Assembly: GCA_946699565.1 (NCBI GenBank)
Contig: CAMPDW010000006.1
Location: forward strand, 1 to 64,000
Direction of reading: 5' to 3'
Source of the DNA: an uncultured Commensalibacter sp.
GTDB taxonomy: Bacteria > Pseudomonadota > Alphaproteobacteria > Acetobacterales > Acetobacteraceae
DNA: 64,000 bases
The position numbers and the translations under genes were made by a program. The notes under the pieces are model-generated. The model searched no databases. It worked only from the letters and a program-made list of their open reading frames with translations, and was not told the DNA's origin. Of this stretch, positions 27,879 to 38,567 are shown in pieces; position 1 is the stretch's first letter, and each line of letters opens with the position of its first letter.

Positions 27879-28718
27879 ATGACAGCAAAGAATGATGTTT
27901 TGCCTGTAAAAGGAAATTTAATGCAAGGTAAACGCGGTTTGATTATGGGATTAGCTAACGATCATTCAATAGCATGGGGAATTTCCCGTGCATGTTCCTT
28001 ACAAGGGGCAGAACTTGTTTTTACTTATCAAGGAGAAGCCTTAAAAAAAAGGGTTGCACCTTTAGCTGAAAGTTTAGGTTCTTCTTATCTTTTATCTTGT
28101 AATGTAAGTAGAGATGAGGATATCTCAAATGTTTTTAAAGATATTGCTCAAAAATGGGGAAAGCTTGATTTTGTTGTTCATGCAATTGGTTGGGCGGATA
28201 AACAATATTTACGTGGGCGTTATGTAGATACACCTAGAGATGCTTTTGCAACAGCATTAGATATTTCCTGTTTTTCTTTTACAGTAATAGCAAAAGAAGC
28301 ATCAAAATTAATGACTAATGGTGGATCTTTATTGACACTGACCTATTTGGGTTCTGAACGTGTTATGCCGCATTATAATGTCATGGGTATAGCAAAAGCA
28401 GCTCTAGAAGCTTCTGTTCAATATATGGCTGCAGATCTTGGTCCTGATAATATACGTGTAAATGCTATTTCAGCAGGTCCTATTAAAACATTGGCTGCAA
28501 GTGGTATTAGTGATTTTCGTTATATTTTAAAGTGGAATCAATTAAATTCTCCTTTAAAACGTAATGTCACTATTGATGAAGTGGGTGGGGCTGGTTTATA
28601 TTTTCTTTCTGATTTATCAAAGAGTGTTACGGGTGAAATCCATCATGTTGATTGCGGATATCATTTAGTTGGTATGAAAAATCCGAGTGCGCCTGATATT
28701 TCATTATCAGATAATTAA
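27879..28718 (+). CDS. fabI: Enoyl-ACP reductase (NADH)
   Basis: Last reduction of each fatty-acid elongation cycle. The 279-residue atypical SDR has the FabI opening KRGLIMGLANDHSIAWGI with its cofactor loop, then VHAIGWADK, and the active-site YX6K as Tyr-Asn-Val-Met-Gly-Ile-Ala-Lys in MPHYNVMGIAKAAL. The tail GEIHHVDCGYHLVGM is typical. AAGGAA lies close to the ATG. aroC follows within about 30 bases, an arrangement seen in other alphaproteobacteria, and the two are probably co-transcribed. Confidence 0.97.
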   Translation: MTAKNDVLPVKGNLMQGKRGLIMGLANDHSIAWGISRACSLQGAELVFTYQGEALKKRVAPLAESLGSSYLLSCNVSRDEDISNVFKDIAQKWGKLDFVVHAIGWADKQYLRGRYVDTPRDAFATALDISCFSFTVIAKEASKLMTNGGSLLTLTYLGSERVMPHYNVMGIAKAALEASVQYMAADLGPDNIRVNAISAGPIKTLAASGISDFRYILKWNQLNSPLKRNVTIDEVGGAGLYFLSDLSKSVTGEIHHVDCGYHLVGMKNPSAPDISLSDN

Positions 28719-28746
28719 TTTATTGTTGAAATGAGTGAAAAATAGC

Positions 28747-29841
28747 GTGTCGTATAATAGTTTTGGTACTTTATTTAGGGTTACGACATGGGGGGAAAGT
28801 CATGGACCCGCGATTGGTTGTGTAGTTGATGGATGCCCCTCAAAGATTCCACTTTCAGAAAAAATAATTCAACCATGGTTGGATTTACGCAGACCTGGTC
28901 AATCGGCTTTTACTACGACACGCAATGAACCTGATAAGGTTAAAATATTATCGGGTGTTTTTGAAGGACAAACAACAGGAACGCCGATATCCTTACTTAT
29001 AGAAAATACAAATCAGCGTTCAAAAGATTATTCGAATATTGCACAATCTTACCGTCCTGGTCATGCTGATATTACCTATGCTTTAAAGTATGGTATACGA
29101 GATTTTCGTGGAGGTGGACGTTCTTCTGCAAGGGAAACGGCCATGCGTGTTGCCGCAGGTGCAATTGCTCGATTAATTTTAGGTAAAGCGATTAGGGTAC
29201 GCGGAGCTCTGATTCAGATTGGGGATATGAAAATTAACCGTGATCATTGGTCATGGGATGAGATTAAAAAGAATGAATTTTTTTGTCCTGATGCTCAAAT
29301 GGTTGAAACTTGGAGAAAGGCATTAGTCTCTATTCGTAAAGAAGGATCATCTATTGGTGCTGTTATCGAAGTGGTTGCTGAAGGTGTTCCAGCGGGATTA
29401 GGAGCTCCTATCTACGGAAAATTAGACGCTGATATTGCTCAGGCAATGATGAGTATTAATGCTGTTAAAGCTGTAGAAATTGGTGATGGATTTGATGTGG
29501 CCTCTTTACGAGGTGAACAAAATGTTGATCCTATTTTTCTCAAGAATGAAAATGTAGAGTTTGGTTCCAATCATGCAGGCGGTATTTTAGGGGGTATTTC
29601 CAGTGGTCAGCCTATTATAGTCCGTTTTGCCGTTAAACCTACAAGCTCAATTCTTATTCCTAAATCTTCTATTAATTTAAAAGGTGAGGCCGTTGACGTA
29701 ATTACTAAAGGAAGACATGATCCATGCGTAGGTATTCGTGCAGTTCCTGTTGGTGAGGCAATGCTTGCTTGTGTATTAGCGGATCACTGGTTAAGACATC
29801 GTGGTCAAGTTGGGGAATTCAGAACCGATAGATTTATTTGA
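28747..29841 (+). CDS. aroC: Chorismate synthase
   Basis: Makes chorismate from 5-enolpyruvylshikimate-3-phosphate, the last shared step to aromatic amino acids, using reduced flavin. Seen: [23 protein letters not shown], the FMN/phosphate region [32 protein letters not shown], and [19 protein letters not shown] choose GTG 28747 because the family starts at M-S-x-N-S-F; GTG 28735 is also in frame. It lies just after fabI. aroQ of the same pathway is at 40.4 kb. Confidence 0.96.
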   Translation: MSYNSFGTLFRVTTWGESHGPAIGCVVDGCPSKIPLSEKIIQPWLDLRRPGQSAFTTTRNEPDKVKILSGVFEGQTTGTPISLLIENTNQRSKDYSNIAQSYRPGHADITYALKYGIRDFRGGGRSSARETAMRVAAGAIARLILGKAIRVRGALIQIGDMKINRDHWSWDEIKKNEFFCPDAQMVETWRKALVSIRKEGSSIGAVIEVVAEGVPAGLGAPIYGKLDADIAQAMMSINAVKAVEIGDGFDVASLRGEQNVDPIFLKNENVEFGSNHAGGILGGISSGQPIIVRFAVKPTSSILIPKSSINLKGEAVDVITKGRHDPCVGIRAVPVGEAMLACVLADHWLRHRGQVGEFRTDRFI

Positions 29842-30189
29842 ATTTAAATGATCTATTTTGTAATCTGTTAGTATTATGTATGTTGGGAAATTTGGAAAAG
29901 AATAATTGTTTAAAAAATTTTTAATTAACTGATATTAGGTTTTAATTATTTATTCATTTTTTAGTTTTATTGAATATAGATAAGTGTTTTTTATATCGCT
30001 TTTTAATTTTAGTATATTCAATAAAAAATAATATTTTTTTGTTTTCATTTCGATTATTAATTATATTTAAAGTGTTTTTTTGAAATACCGTTTCTAGAAT
30101 CATTTATTTTATTTTTAAGTTTAATAGAAATAAGGTTATAATTTGAAAAGTAACTTTAATGATTTTAGTGTTTATCGGGGATATTATAA
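29842..30189. other. AT-rich intergenic region after aroC
   Basis: No gene seen. The end of the block (about 30130-30189) probably carries the promoter and the GGGGA ribosome site of the small ORF that follows. Confidence 0.35.
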
Positions 30190-30363
30190 ATGAATGAAAA
30201 AATAATACAGGGAACCGATGTTGAAAAACAATTCATCAAAGAAAAGTTAAACAAGCTTACAAATGAAGCCGCGGAAAAAGGTATTAAAGTGGATGTTTTT
30301 GAAGAATTATTAATTATTTTGGTGGATAAACTAGATTTTAAAGTGATAATGTTAAAAAAATAA
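30190..30363 (+). CDS. Small protein of 57 residues, unknown
   Basis: A short open frame starting MNEKIIQGTDVEKQFIKEKL and ending DKLDFKVIMLKK. It has a well-placed GGGGA eight bases before the ATG, starts and stops cleanly, and is rich in Lys and Glu with two likely amphipathic helices (about 10-30 and 36-50). It ends 13 bases before the GTG of the CbpA-like gene, so it may belong to that chaperone operon. I do not recognise a family. Confidence 0.45.
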   Translation: MNEKIIQGTDVEKQFIKEKLNKLTNEAAEKGIKVDVFEELLIILVDKLDFKVIMLKK

Positions 30364-30376
30364 GAGAAAAAGTGTA

Positions 30377-31297
30377 GTGAGTACAGATCCTTATACTATT
30401 TTGGGTGTATCAAAAACAGCCAGTCAGGATGAGATACGTAAAGCTTATAGAAGGCTTGCTAAGAAATATCATCCTGATTTGAACCCAGGAAACAAAGAGG
30501 CTGAAGATAAATTTAAAGCAATTAGTGTTGCGAATGAACTCCTTTCTGATCCTGAAAAAAAGGCTCGTTTTGACCGTGGGGAGATTGATATTCATGGTCA
30601 GGAACAAGGCTTTCCAGGAGGTGGAGCGGGATATCGCCATTATGCAGATGGGAATCAAGGTTTTCGTTACAGTCAAGCTGGAGGGACTCATGGAAGTCAG
30701 TTTTCAGAAGAGGACCTTCAAGATATTCTGAATCAATTTGGTGGCGGCTTTGGTGGGTATAAATTTTCACGTGGATCAACAGGATCTCAAAAAGGTCAGA
30801 ATCGTCGTTATCATTTAAAAATCGGTTTTCTTGATGCTGTGAACGGAACAATTTCAAGAATCACTTTGCCAGAAGGTGGAACGCTTGATGTAAAAATACC
30901 TGCTGGAATTGAAGACGGTAAAACATTGCGGTTACGTGGGAAAGGAGAGCCTGGTTCTCAAAATGGTCTTGCAGGGGATGCGTTAATTACGATTCAAGTA
31001 ACACCGCATGCTTATTTCAAACGTGATGGACAGGATATAAGAATGACTTGGCCAGTAGATCTTAAAACAGCCGTTTTAGGTGGAAAATTATCGGTTCCAA
31101 CACCTACTGGTGAGGTTGCCTTAAATGTTCCGGCACATTCAGATAGTGGTACTGTATTAAGATTACGTGGACGGGGTATTCCAGCTCGGAAAAATCATGA
31201 AGCAGGGAATTTATACGTAACTTTACAAATTAAATTGGGTAAAGTTGACCCTGTTTTAGAAGAATTTTTGCGAAAATCTTCTGATCAATCAAATTAA
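30377..31297 (+). CDS. cbpA: CbpA-like J-domain co-chaperone
   Basis: Co-chaperone of DnaK of 306 residues. The J domain covers about 3-65 with HPD at 32-34 (KKYHPDLNPG). A Gly/Phe-rich linker (about 75-130) follows, then two substrate-binding beta domains (YHLKIGFLDAVNGT, LRLRGRGIPA). The Cys-rich zinc domain of DnaJ is absent, which places it with CbpA/DnaJB-type proteins. The start is GTG. The next gene looks like its modulator CbpM, as in E. coli. Confidence 0.9.
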   Translation: MSTDPYTILGVSKTASQDEIRKAYRRLAKKYHPDLNPGNKEAEDKFKAISVANELLSDPEKKARFDRGEIDIHGQEQGFPGGGAGYRHYADGNQGFRYSQAGGTHGSQFSEEDLQDILNQFGGGFGGYKFSRGSTGSQKGQNRRYHLKIGFLDAVNGTISRITLPEGGTLDVKIPAGIEDGKTLRLRGKGEPGSQNGLAGDALITIQVTPHAYFKRDGQDIRMTWPVDLKTAVLGGKLSVPTPTGEVALNVPAHSDSGTVLRLRGRGIPARKNHEAGNLYVTLQIKLGKVDPVLEEFLRKSSDQSN

Positions 31298-31326
31298 ATT
31301 TTTTAAAAGATTAAAAGGGAAGTAAG

Positions 31327-31668
31327 ATGATTACCCTTGAAATGTTATGTTATAATTTACCTGAAATAACAGTTAGTGATGTTCATCATTGGATTGATAA
31401 TCAATGGTTAAGACCGGAGAAAAAAGAGGGAAATTATCTATTCAAAGAAATTGATGAAGCGAGAGCCAGATTAATCATTGAATTAAGAGATCATTTAGGC
31501 GTTACAGAAGATTCCATGTCCTTGGTACTTCAACTTTTAGATCAACTTTACACAACGCGACGACAAATACGTTATTTATGTGAGGTTATTTCAACAGAAA
31601 AATATCCAGATGTTCAACTAACATTGCGTCGCATTTTAGATGATCACTCTATCATTGAACTTAATTAA
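31327..31668 (+). CDS. CbpM-like chaperone modulator
   Basis: A 113-residue MerR-like protein. The N-terminal ISVSDVHHWI-like helix-turn-helix region (about 13-30) carries DNQWLRPEKKEG, and the C-terminal RQIRYLCEVI resembles CbpM, which inhibits CbpA by binding its J domain. AAAAGGGAAG precedes the ATG. Position directly after a CbpA-like gene supports this. Its stop codon touches the stop of convergent folE with no base between. Confidence 0.75.
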   Translation: MITLEMLCYNLPEITVSDVHHWIDNQWLRPEKKEGNYLFKEIDEARARLIIELRDHLGVTEDSMSLVLQLLDQLYTTRRQIRYLCEVISTEKYPDVQLTLRRILDDHSIIELN

Positions 31669-32268
31669 TTATAAAGCAATAGCAGGATGATTGAGTAAAG
31701 TTAAAAGTTCTGCTCTTGCTTGCTGGTCGTGTTCAAATATTCCAAGCATTTTAGAAGTAACCATGGATACACTGGGATTATGAACTCCTCGTGTTGTCAT
31801 ACATTGGTGAGATGCTTCAATAATAACTGCAACACCTTTGGGGTGTAATACATCTTGGATGGTAATTGCGATTTCTGCAGTCATTCTTTCTTGAATTTGT
31901 AAACGCTTAGCAAAAGCTTCTACAATTCTTGCTAACTTAGATATCCCTACCACATAACGATTAGGTAGGTAAGCAACATGAGCTTTACCAATAATAGGAA
32001 CCATATGGTGTTCGCAGTGACTTTCAAAACGTATATCACGTAAAAGAACAATTTCCTTATAGCCTCCAACTTCTTCAAAAGTACGACTGAGGATTTCTTT
32101 GGGATTTTCTTTATAGCCAGCAAAAAATTCACGATAAGCTTTAACGACGCGGCTGGGTGTGTCAATTAAGCCCTCACGATTAGGATCATCGCCCGCCCAA
32201 CGAATAAGAGTTCGTACAGCTTTTTCAGCTTCTAAACGAGAAGGCATAGATGTTTTTTTATTAGTCAT
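31669..32268 (-). CDS. folE: GTP cyclohydrolase I
   Basis: Converts GTP to dihydroneopterin triphosphate, the entry to folate and to queuosine. The 199-residue protein has the zinc site Cys85, His88 and Cys156 (SHCEHHMVP and [13 protein letters not shown]). Other motifs are [32 protein letters not shown] and [12 protein letters not shown]. It feeds queD in this window. Upstream, 200 bases separate it from metZ on the same strand. Confidence 0.97.
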   Translation of the reverse strand: MTNKKTSMPSRLEAEKAVRTLIRWAGDDPNREGLIDTPSRVVKAYREFFAGYKENPKEILSRTFEEVGGYKEIVLLRDIRFESHCEHHMVPIIGKAHVAYLPNRYVVGISKLARIVEAFAKRLQIQERMTAEIAITIQDVLHPKGVAVIIEASHQCMTTRGVHNPSVSMVTSKMLGIFEHDQQARAELLTLLNHPAIAL

Positions 32269-32467
32269 AATATTTTTAGGTCTTTTTAAACTGATAAACT
32301 TATTTGCTATTTCTGTTTTTTAGAAATAAATCAAATTTATATAGGAATATTTTTCTTAAAATTGCAAAGAAATATCTTTATTCATTTTATTTAATATAAA
32401 AGAATAAAATTTTTTATAGTTTATTTCTTTTGTTCCAATAAATGGAACTGATTAATATTATTTTAGT

Positions 32468-33679
32468 CTATTTATTTTTATATTTTTTGGTAATTTTTAA
32501 AGCATCAAGACCTTTTTGTAAATCTTCAATTAAATCTTGTGAATCTTCAAGCCCTACTGAAAAGCGAATGGTACCATCGGTAATTCCTAATTTTAAACGA
32601 TCTTCCGGATTGACTTTTAAATGTGTTGTTGTCGCTGGATGGGTGACGATACTGCGACTATCACCAAGGTTATTACAAATTAAGATCAGGTTTAAGGCAT
32701 TCATAAAGTTAAAAGCTCCCTCTTTTCCACCTTTAACTTCAAAAGCAATCATGGTGCTTGGAGCATCCATTTGTTTTTGAGCCAATTCATAATGGGGATG
32801 GGAACATAAACCAGGATAACGTATGAGGTTAATTAAATCTGATTTTTCTAAAAATTCAGCACAGATTTGAGCATTTTTGGTCATTTTTTCCATACGAAGT
32901 GGAAAGGTTTCTAAACTTTTTAATAAAATCCACGCGTCAAAAGCGGAAATGGTTAATCCAGCATTATGAACAAAAGGAATAATATCTGTTTCGAGTAATT
33001 CTTTTTTACCTAAAATAGCTCCTGCTAAAATTCGCCCTTGCCCATCCATATGTTTTGTACAGGAGTATACAACAATATCAGCACCGAATTTTAAAGGTTT
33101 TTGATAAAGGGGAGTGGCGAATACATTATCAATAATGAGTTTTCCGCCTGCTTGATGCGTCAAATTAGCGATTTGCTTAATATCTAAAATATCAAGCATG
33201 GGATTAGAAGGACTTTCAATGATAACAGTTGTTGTAGGTTTAGATAATGCTTTTTTCCATTCTTGAATATCAGTACCTTCAATAAAAACAGCTTCAATGC
33301 CAATTTTAGGTAAAAAATAATCAATGAACCAATAGGTCGATCCAAAGATAGCTTTAGATGCGACAATACGATCACCCTGTTTTAAACCTGCAAAAAGGGC
33401 GGTAAAAATTGCACTCATTCCTGTTGACGTTGCAATACAACATTCGGCTTCTTCTAAATGGATAAGACGGTTTTCTAAATTCGTAATGGTTGGGTTATTA
33501 ACGCGACTATATTGATAATGGTCTTCCTCTTTTTTAAAGGTTCGTTCGGCTTGTTGTGCATTTTTATAAATAAAGCCAGAGGTTAGAAAAAGGGCTTCAC
33601 ATGTTTCAGAAAAAAAAGACCGTTCAATATGATCATGAAGTAAACGGGTTGCAAGGCGATGAGAAGAAGTTTTTTTCAT
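32468..33679 (-). CDS. metZ: O-succinylhomoserine sulfhydrylase
   Basis: PLP enzyme of the cystathionine gamma-synthase family that swaps the acyl group of O-acylhomoserine for sulfide to give homocysteine. Features: YSRVNNPTITNLE, TSTGMSAIFTALFAGLKQGD, IESPSNPMLDILDI, DNVFATPLYQKPLK and the PLP Lys in SCTKHMDGQGR (about 209), with MDGQGR marking the MetZ branch. I use ATG 33679; ATG 33700 is in frame seven codons upstream. metX lies 3 kb away and the sulfite reductase 6 kb away, so sulfide-to-methionine assembly is covered nearby. Confidence 0.9.
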   Translation of the reverse strand: MKKTSSHRLATRLLHDHIERSFFSETCEALFLTSGFIYKNAQQAERTFKKEEDHYQYSRVNNPTITNLENRLIHLEEAECCIATSTGMSAIFTALFAGLKQGDRIVASKAIFGSTYWFIDYFLPKIGIEAVFIEGTDIQEWKKALSKPTTTVIIESPSNPMLDILDIKQIANLTHQAGGKLIIDNVFATPLYQKPLKFGADIVVYSCTKHMDGQGRILAGAILGKKELLETDIIPFVHNAGLTISAFDAWILLKSLETFPLRMEKMTKNAQICAEFLEKSDLINLIRYPGLCSHPHYELAQKQMDAPSTMIAFEVKGGKEGAFNFMNALNLILICNNLGDSRSIVTHPATTTHLKVNPEDRLKLGITDGTIRFSVGLEDSQDLIEDLQKGLDALKITKKYKNK

Positions 33680-33834
33680 AATATTTTCTTTAATAATCAT
33701 TTAAATTATTCATGATAGAGAGAGAATTTGAGTTGATTATTTCTTGATCTTTTGAAAATAGCAAGAATCATTAATATTTAATTATTAAAGATTGCATTCA
33801 ATTAAAAAAAATATTATTTGTTTTATGATCTTTT

Positions 33835-33908
33835 GCGGATGTAATTCAATGGTAGAATAACAGCTTCCCAAGCTGTATATGAGGGTTCGATTCCCTTCAT
33901 CCGCTCCA
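33835..33908 (+). tRNA. tRNA-Gly (CCC)
   Basis: Acceptor GCGGATG pairs with CATCCGC, followed by discriminator T and an encoded CCA at 33906-33908. The anticodon stem ACAGC/GCTGT closes the loop TTCCCAA, giving anticodon CCC. The T-arm GAGGG/CCCTT with TTCGATT is standard. Confidence 0.95.
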
Positions 33909-34251
33909 TGAAAACTAGTGATAATAATATTTCTTGATTTTATAGTTATATTATTATGTAAAAACTGATTAAGAAATAATGTAAAAGTTTTAATCTTGAT
34001 TTTGTAAAAATTATCCACTATAAATTGTGAGTTTTAAAAATTAGATTGTTTTTTTCAAAAAATTAATTCGAAATAGTGTTAGAGTACAGATGGTTATATT
34101 AATAAAGATGTTCATTATTTTCCCACTATAATTGATTTAAATAAAATTTAATCTTTTATTTATCTTTGTCTTTTAAAAAAAGATGAAGGCATGGGTTTTC
34201 AATCTAATTTGTTTCCATTTTTAAATTTTTCAAAACCTATAGGATTATAAT
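33909..34251. other. Intergenic region between tRNA-Gly and the SulP gene
   Basis: AT-rich, no credible coding stretch on either strand. It should hold the promoter of the SulP gene; no clear element recognised. Confidence 0.35.
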
Positions 34252-35730
34252 ATGTTGCTGTCTTGTAATCGACAAGATTGGCTTGGAAATATCCGTGCAG
34301 ATATTTTATCTGGTATGGTCGTTGCATTGGCTTTGATACCAGAGTCAATTGCATTTTCGATTATTGCCGGTGTTGACCCGAGTGTCGGACTTTATTCAGC
34401 TTTTGCCATTCCATGCGTTATTGCATTATTTGGTGGACGTCCAGGTATGATTTCTTCTTCAACGGGATCAATGGCGTTATTGATGGGGCCGTTGGTCAAA
34501 TCATACGGATTAAGTTATTTGTTAGCTGCATCAATTTTGGCTGGGATTCTCCAAATAATTGCTGGTTATTTGAAATTAGGTGAATTAATGCGCTTTGTGT
34601 CTCATTCTGTAGTTACTGGATTTATGAATGCTTTAGCTATTTTAATTTTTATGGCACAACTTCCGCAATTAATTAATGTAACTTGGCATGTTTATGCGAT
34701 TGTTGCGGGTGGATTGGCGATTATTTATCTTTTTCCTTATTTAACAAAGCTTATTCCATCGTCTTTAATGTGTATTATTATAATGACGATTATAGCAATA
34801 AGTTGCGGATTGCAAGTGCCAATTGTAGGCAATATAGGAAAACTTCCAGAATCTCTGCCTATTTTAGCTATTCCAGATGTTTCTCTGAATTTTCATACCT
34901 TTTTGATTATTCTCCCTTATTCTGCAGGATTGGCAGCGGTTGGTTTGCTTGAAACCATGATGACAGCAACAATTGTTGATGAATTTACTGATACTTTCAG
35001 CGATAAAAACCGTGAATGTAAGGGGCAGGGTATTGCTAATATTTGTACGGCTTTTTTCGGAGGTATGGCAGGGTGTGCGATGATTGGTCAATCGGTGATT
35101 AATATCAAGTCAGGAGGACGAGGAAGATTATCCACATTTATTGCTGGTATTTTCCTACTTATACTTGTTGTTTTCTTAAGGACATGGGTTGCTCGTATTC
35201 CAATGGCAGCTTTAGTTGCAGTGATGATTATGGTTTCTATTAGTACGTTTTCATGGCGTTCAATTTTAGATTTAAGAAAATATCCTTTATCAACAAATAT
35301 TGTTATGATTTTAACCATGTGTGTTGTTGTTGGAACAAATAATCTGGCCTATGGAGTGTTGACAGGTGTATTGGTTGCCTCTCTTATTTTTGCAAGTAAG
35401 GTTTCTCATTTTATGTTGATTAAATCTGAAAAAGACGGTCAATGTCGTATCTATAAAGTAAATGGCCATGTTTTTTTCGTAACGGTAGATCGTTTTATCA
35501 ATAGTTTTGACCTTAAAGAGGATATTGTGAATGTTACAATTGATTTAACACATGCTCATTTTTGGGATGTTAGTTCTGTAATGGCATTGGATAAAGTTAT
35601 TATTCATTTGCGTCAACGAGGAATAACAGTAGAAGTTAAGGGAATGAATGATGCAACCGCAACAATTATTGATCGTTTTGGCCAATATGATAAAGCTGAA
35701 GAAATTGAAAAGATAATTGGGCATTATTAA
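34252..35730 (+). CDS. SulP family inorganic anion transporter
   Basis: A 492-residue inner-membrane permease with about ten to twelve helices. The SulP signature [26 protein letters not shown] is at about 25-50, and [26 protein letters not shown] lies in the middle. A C-terminal STAS domain (about 395-492) ends in [18 protein letters not shown]. SulP proteins move sulfate, bicarbonate or dicarboxylates; the substrate is not decided here. Sulfate import would fit the sulfite reductase in this window. AGGAT precedes the ATG. Confidence 0.9.
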   Translation: MLLSCNRQDWLGNIRADILSGMVVALALIPESIAFSIIAGVDPSVGLYSAFAIPCVIALFGGRPGMISSSTGSMALLMGPLVKSYGLSYLLAASILAGILQIIAGYLKLGELMRFVSHSVVTGFMNALAILIFMAQLPQLINVTWHVYAIVAGGLAIIYLFPYLTKLIPSSLMCIIIMTIIAISCGLQVPIVGNIGKLPESLPILAIPDVSLNFHTFLIILPYSAGLAAVGLLETMMTATIVDEFTDTFSDKNRECKGQGIANICTAFFGGMAGCAMIGQSVINIKSGGRGRLSTFIAGIFLLILVVFLRTWVARIPMAALVAVMIMVSISTFSWRSILDLRKYPLSTNIVMILTMCVVVGTNNLAYGVLTGVLVASLIFASKVSHFMLIKSEKDGQCRIYKVNGHVFFVTVDRFINSFDLKEDIVNVTIDLTHAHFWDVSSVMALDKVIIHLRQRGITVEVKGMNDATATIIDRFGQYDKAEEIEKIIGHY

Positions 35731-35747
35731 AAAATATTGTCTTAAAG

Positions 35748-35805
35748 ATCATCCATATATTATTTAAATTTATTTATCATTTTTTTTAAGTTGGATGATT
35801 TTTTC
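35748..35805. terminator. Hairpin terminator between SulP gene and secreted protein gene
   Basis: ATCATCCA (35748-35755) pairs with TGGATGAT (35792-35799), followed by a T-run. It lies between convergent genes and is 18 bases past the SulP stop. Confidence 0.6.
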
Positions 35806-35907
35806 AAAATAATTTTTCACTGATTCATTTTTAGTATCAGTAAGTTTTGTTCAGATAAATCGGATTTATATTTATTTTTTACATTTAATCTATTAAATTA
35901 GAAATCT

Positions 35908-36423
35908 TTATTTTTCACGATAAATTGTCTTATTCCATACCCACAATCTTGAATCCTCAACCGCTAGGTCATGCATTCCATTATGGGAGGATTTTTTAAT
36001 TAAGATATTGCCCGTCACTGAATCCAGTATTTTAATCCATTGATGATTATGTTTAAGATAAGCTGTTGTTGTACAGCCTCCCGAACCACATAGGCTGGCA
36101 GATTGTAATTGGGTAAATAAAACTATTTGGGGTGTTTGTGTACTTGATAAATTAGCACTACCAATAAGAACCAGAGGTTTTTCATTGTGCTGAATGGCAA
36201 AATTAATATCAATATTATTAAGGGAATATGCGATTATTGAAAGACTATTTGCGTGTTGAGGTGTTAAGATAACTTTTCCTAATGTTGTATTAGCTAAATG
36301 TTTAACCTTTTTTGAATGATGGGTTATTGCAGAAGAGGGTTGTATTGTACAAATACTGACAAAACAGAAAAGGATAATTTTTTGAAGGAAAGTTAATCGT
36401 GAAAAAGCCAGTTTTTTATTCAT
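35908..36423 (-). CDS. Secreted protein of unknown function
   Basis: A 171-residue protein that I do not recognise. After a Lys-rich start and a hydrophobic core it has a signal-peptidase-like site near SSA at about residue 32. The mature part includes a beta-rich segment with VLFTQLQSASLCGSGGCTTTAYL, where Cys-Gly-Ser-Gly-Gly-Cys could form a disulfide loop, and ends WVWNKTIYREK. Periplasmic location is inferred. Alone, divergent from metX. Confidence 0.6.
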   Translation of the reverse strand: MNKKLAFSRLTFLQKIILFCFVSICTIQPSSAITHHSKKVKHLANTTLGKVILTPQHANSLSIIAYSLNNIDINFAIQHNEKPLVLIGSANLSSTQTPQIVLFTQLQSASLCGSGGCTTTAYLKHNHQWIKILDSVTGNILIKKSSHNGMHDLAVEDSRLWVWNKTIYREK

Positions 36424-36602
36424 GATATAAAGCCTTTTTCAAAAGCAGAATATTTGGTATGAGTATATAGGTTTATGTTAATTGTATAACTGTAATATTT
36501 AAACTGAAGCGATTGTATAGAATTATTTAATTTTTAGCAAAGAAATGGTTTTTTCGAGATAGGTTTTATTAGTTTATTAAAGGAAGGATACCTGTATTAT
36601 TT

Positions 36603-37790
36603 ATGATAAATTCAGAAATTAAACAGGTTATGGCTGACGAAAATCAGAATGAATCTATTCAGAAAATGATTTTTTCAGAAGGACTTGTTTTAGAAAGCGG
36701 TCAGAAATTATCACATTTAGAAATTGCATATCAAACCTATGGGAAATTATCAACAACAAAAGATAATGCCATTTTAATTTGTCATGCTTTGACAGGGGAT
36801 CAATATGTTGCCAGTGTTAATCCACTTAGTAAAAAGTCTGGATGGTGGAGTAGAATGGTTGGCCCAGATTTGCCTATAGATACAAATAAATATTTTATTA
36901 TTTGTAGTAATGTTCTTGGAAGTTGTATGGGAACGACAGGACCGCGTTCTATGCGTTTAGATCAGCAAACAATGGGATATTGGGGTGTCGATTTTCCAAC
37001 GATTACGATTGGGGATATGGTAAATGCTCAAAAACTTTTAATTGATCATTTCCAGATTAACCAGTTATTTGCTGTAATTGGTGGTTCGATGGGGGGAATG
37101 CAGGCTTTACAATGGGCGGTAAGTTATCCAGATCGTGTTTATGCAGTTATTCCTATTGCAACCTCTTCTTTTCATTCAGCTCAAAACATAGCTTTTAACG
37201 AAGTCGGAAGACAGGCTATTTTTTCTGATCCTGATTGGCGGAATGGTAATTACTGGCGGTATGGGGTTATTCCTTCCAGGGGTTTGGCTGTTGCACGAAT
37301 GATGGCGCATATTACGTATTTATCCGAAGACGCCCTAAATCGTAAATTTGGACGACGATTACAAGAAACAATGATGGGTTCCTCTTCGCTCATTTTAGGC
37401 GAAATGTTTCAAGTGGAAAGTTATTTACATTATCAAGGATCTAATTTTGTAAGACGTTTTGATGCTAATTCCTATGTGACGATTACACGTGCGATGGATT
37501 GGTTTGATTTGTCTCAAAATTATAATGGAGATTTAGTAAAGGCTTTTTCGCATGTCCAATCGAGATTTTGTGTTATTAGTTTTTCATCTGATTGGCTTTT
37601 TCCTACTTCACGATCAAGGGCTATTGTTAAGGCGTTGAATCGTGTTGGGGCAAATGTTTCTTTTGTTGAAATTGTAAGTGATAAGGGGCATGATGCTTTT
37701 TTATTAGATGAACCAGATTTGGATTTAGTGATTAGTGGTTTTTTAGCAGGGATTAAAAGGCAAAGGCAGTTAAAAAATAATGCGTCTTGA
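36603..37790 (+). CDS. metX: Homoserine O-acyltransferase (MetX)
   Basis: Alpha/beta hydrolase fold enzyme that activates homoserine for methionine synthesis. The 395-residue protein has the nucleophile elbow [12 protein letters not shown] with Ser162 and the C-terminal catalytic Asp and His in [11 protein letters not shown] and [12 protein letters not shown]. The family mainly uses acetyl-CoA, but some proteobacterial MetX proteins paired with MetZ use succinyl-CoA; which applies here is open. It overlaps metW by eleven bases. AAGGAAGG sits somewhat far upstream of the ATG; an internal ATG at 36630 is possible. Confidence 0.93.
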   Translation: MINSEIKQVMADENQNESIQKMIFSEGLVLESGQKLSHLEIAYQTYGKLSTTKDNAILICHALTGDQYVASVNPLSKKSGWWSRMVGPDLPIDTNKYFIICSNVLGSCMGTTGPRSMRLDQQTMGYWGVDFPTITIGDMVNAQKLLIDHFQINQLFAVIGGSMGGMQALQWAVSYPDRVYAVIPIATSSFHSAQNIAFNEVGRQAIFSDPDWRNGNYWRYGVIPSRGLAVARMMAHITYLSEDALNRKFGRRLQETMMGSSSLILGEMFQVESYLHYQGSNFVRRFDANSYVTITRAMDWFDLSQNYNGDLVKAFSHVQSRFCVISFSSDWLFPTSRSRAIVKALNRVGANVSFVEIVSDKGHDAFLLDEPDLDLVISGFLAGIKRQRQLKNNAS

Positions 37791-38382
37791 TCAGCGTTGC
37801 ATTGTTAATATGATTAAAAAAAAATCAACCATACTTGATATAGGCTGTGGAGACGGAACATTAATTGATTATTTATGTTGTTACCATCAATGCGATGCTC
37901 GAGGTATTGAATTAGATATGTCTTGTGTAACTCAAGCTGTAAGCAAAGGTTTATCTGTCATTCAGGGTAATGCGGATTATGATTTGAAAAATTATCCAAC
38001 GGCTGGGTTTGATTACGTTGTTCTTTCTCGAACTTTACAGGCCGTTAATCATCCACGTGAAGTATTACAGCAAATGTTGAGAATTGGACAATATGCTATT
38101 GTTTCTTTTCCCAATTTTGGTCATTGGACATTACGATTGCAATTATTGTTTAAAGGTCATATGCCAATGACTAATGTATGGGGAACCTGTTGGTATGAAA
38201 CCCCTAATATTCATCCTTGCACTTTAACAGATTTTGTTTCTTTGTGTAAGAAAGAAGGATATCATATCAGTCAATGGATGGCGATTGATGATCATGGAGA
38301 AGGGGAAAAAGCTCCTTGGCGGAGATCCATACGTCTTGCTAATTTTTTTGGCGAACAGGCTTTATTTCTGTTAACTAAATAA
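37780..38382 (+). CDS. metW: MetW methyltransferase-fold protein
   Basis: A 200-residue class I SAM-fold protein nearly always encoded next to metX in proteobacteria; its role in methionine synthesis is supportive and not fully defined. The SAM motif is [15 protein letters not shown], followed by [10 protein letters not shown] and [12 protein letters not shown], and the MetW segment [20 protein letters not shown]. It overlaps metX by eleven bases, so the two are coupled. Confidence 0.93.
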   Translation: MRLDQRCIVNMIKKKSTILDIGCGDGTLIDYLCCYHQCDARGIELDMSCVTQAVSKGLSVIQGNADYDLKNYPTAGFDYVVLSRTLQAVNHPREVLQQMLRIGQYAIVSFPNFGHWTLRLQLLFKGHMPMTNVWGTCWYETPNIHPCTLTDFVSLCKKEGYHISQWMAIDDHGEGEKAPWRRSIRLANFFGEQALFLLTK

Positions 38383-38567
38383 AATAAGATAGACATCAGT
38401 CTTTATTAAATTAAAGTATTGTTGTAATTCGTAAATATTGGTTTTGATGATAAAAAAGGGTTTTTTCTGATAAATTCTGTATAGTTTGGATGATTAATTT
38501 GTTAATAGAGTTATTGAAATGAATAGGTTCAAAAATTTTATTGAGAAATGAGGTCTAGGAAAAAGTA

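Noticed and set aside
30410..30857. Minus-strand frames inside cbpA
   Set aside because: They run opposite to the J domain and Gly-rich linker; His-rich composition follows from reverse reading.
33680..33834. SAM-II riboswitch before metZ (and before metX)
   Set aside because: No recognisable SAM-II core; the leaders are AT-rich without the expected stems.
33785..34018. Minus-strand frame across the tRNA-Gly gene
   Set aside because: It runs through a well-formed tRNA; not a credible protein.
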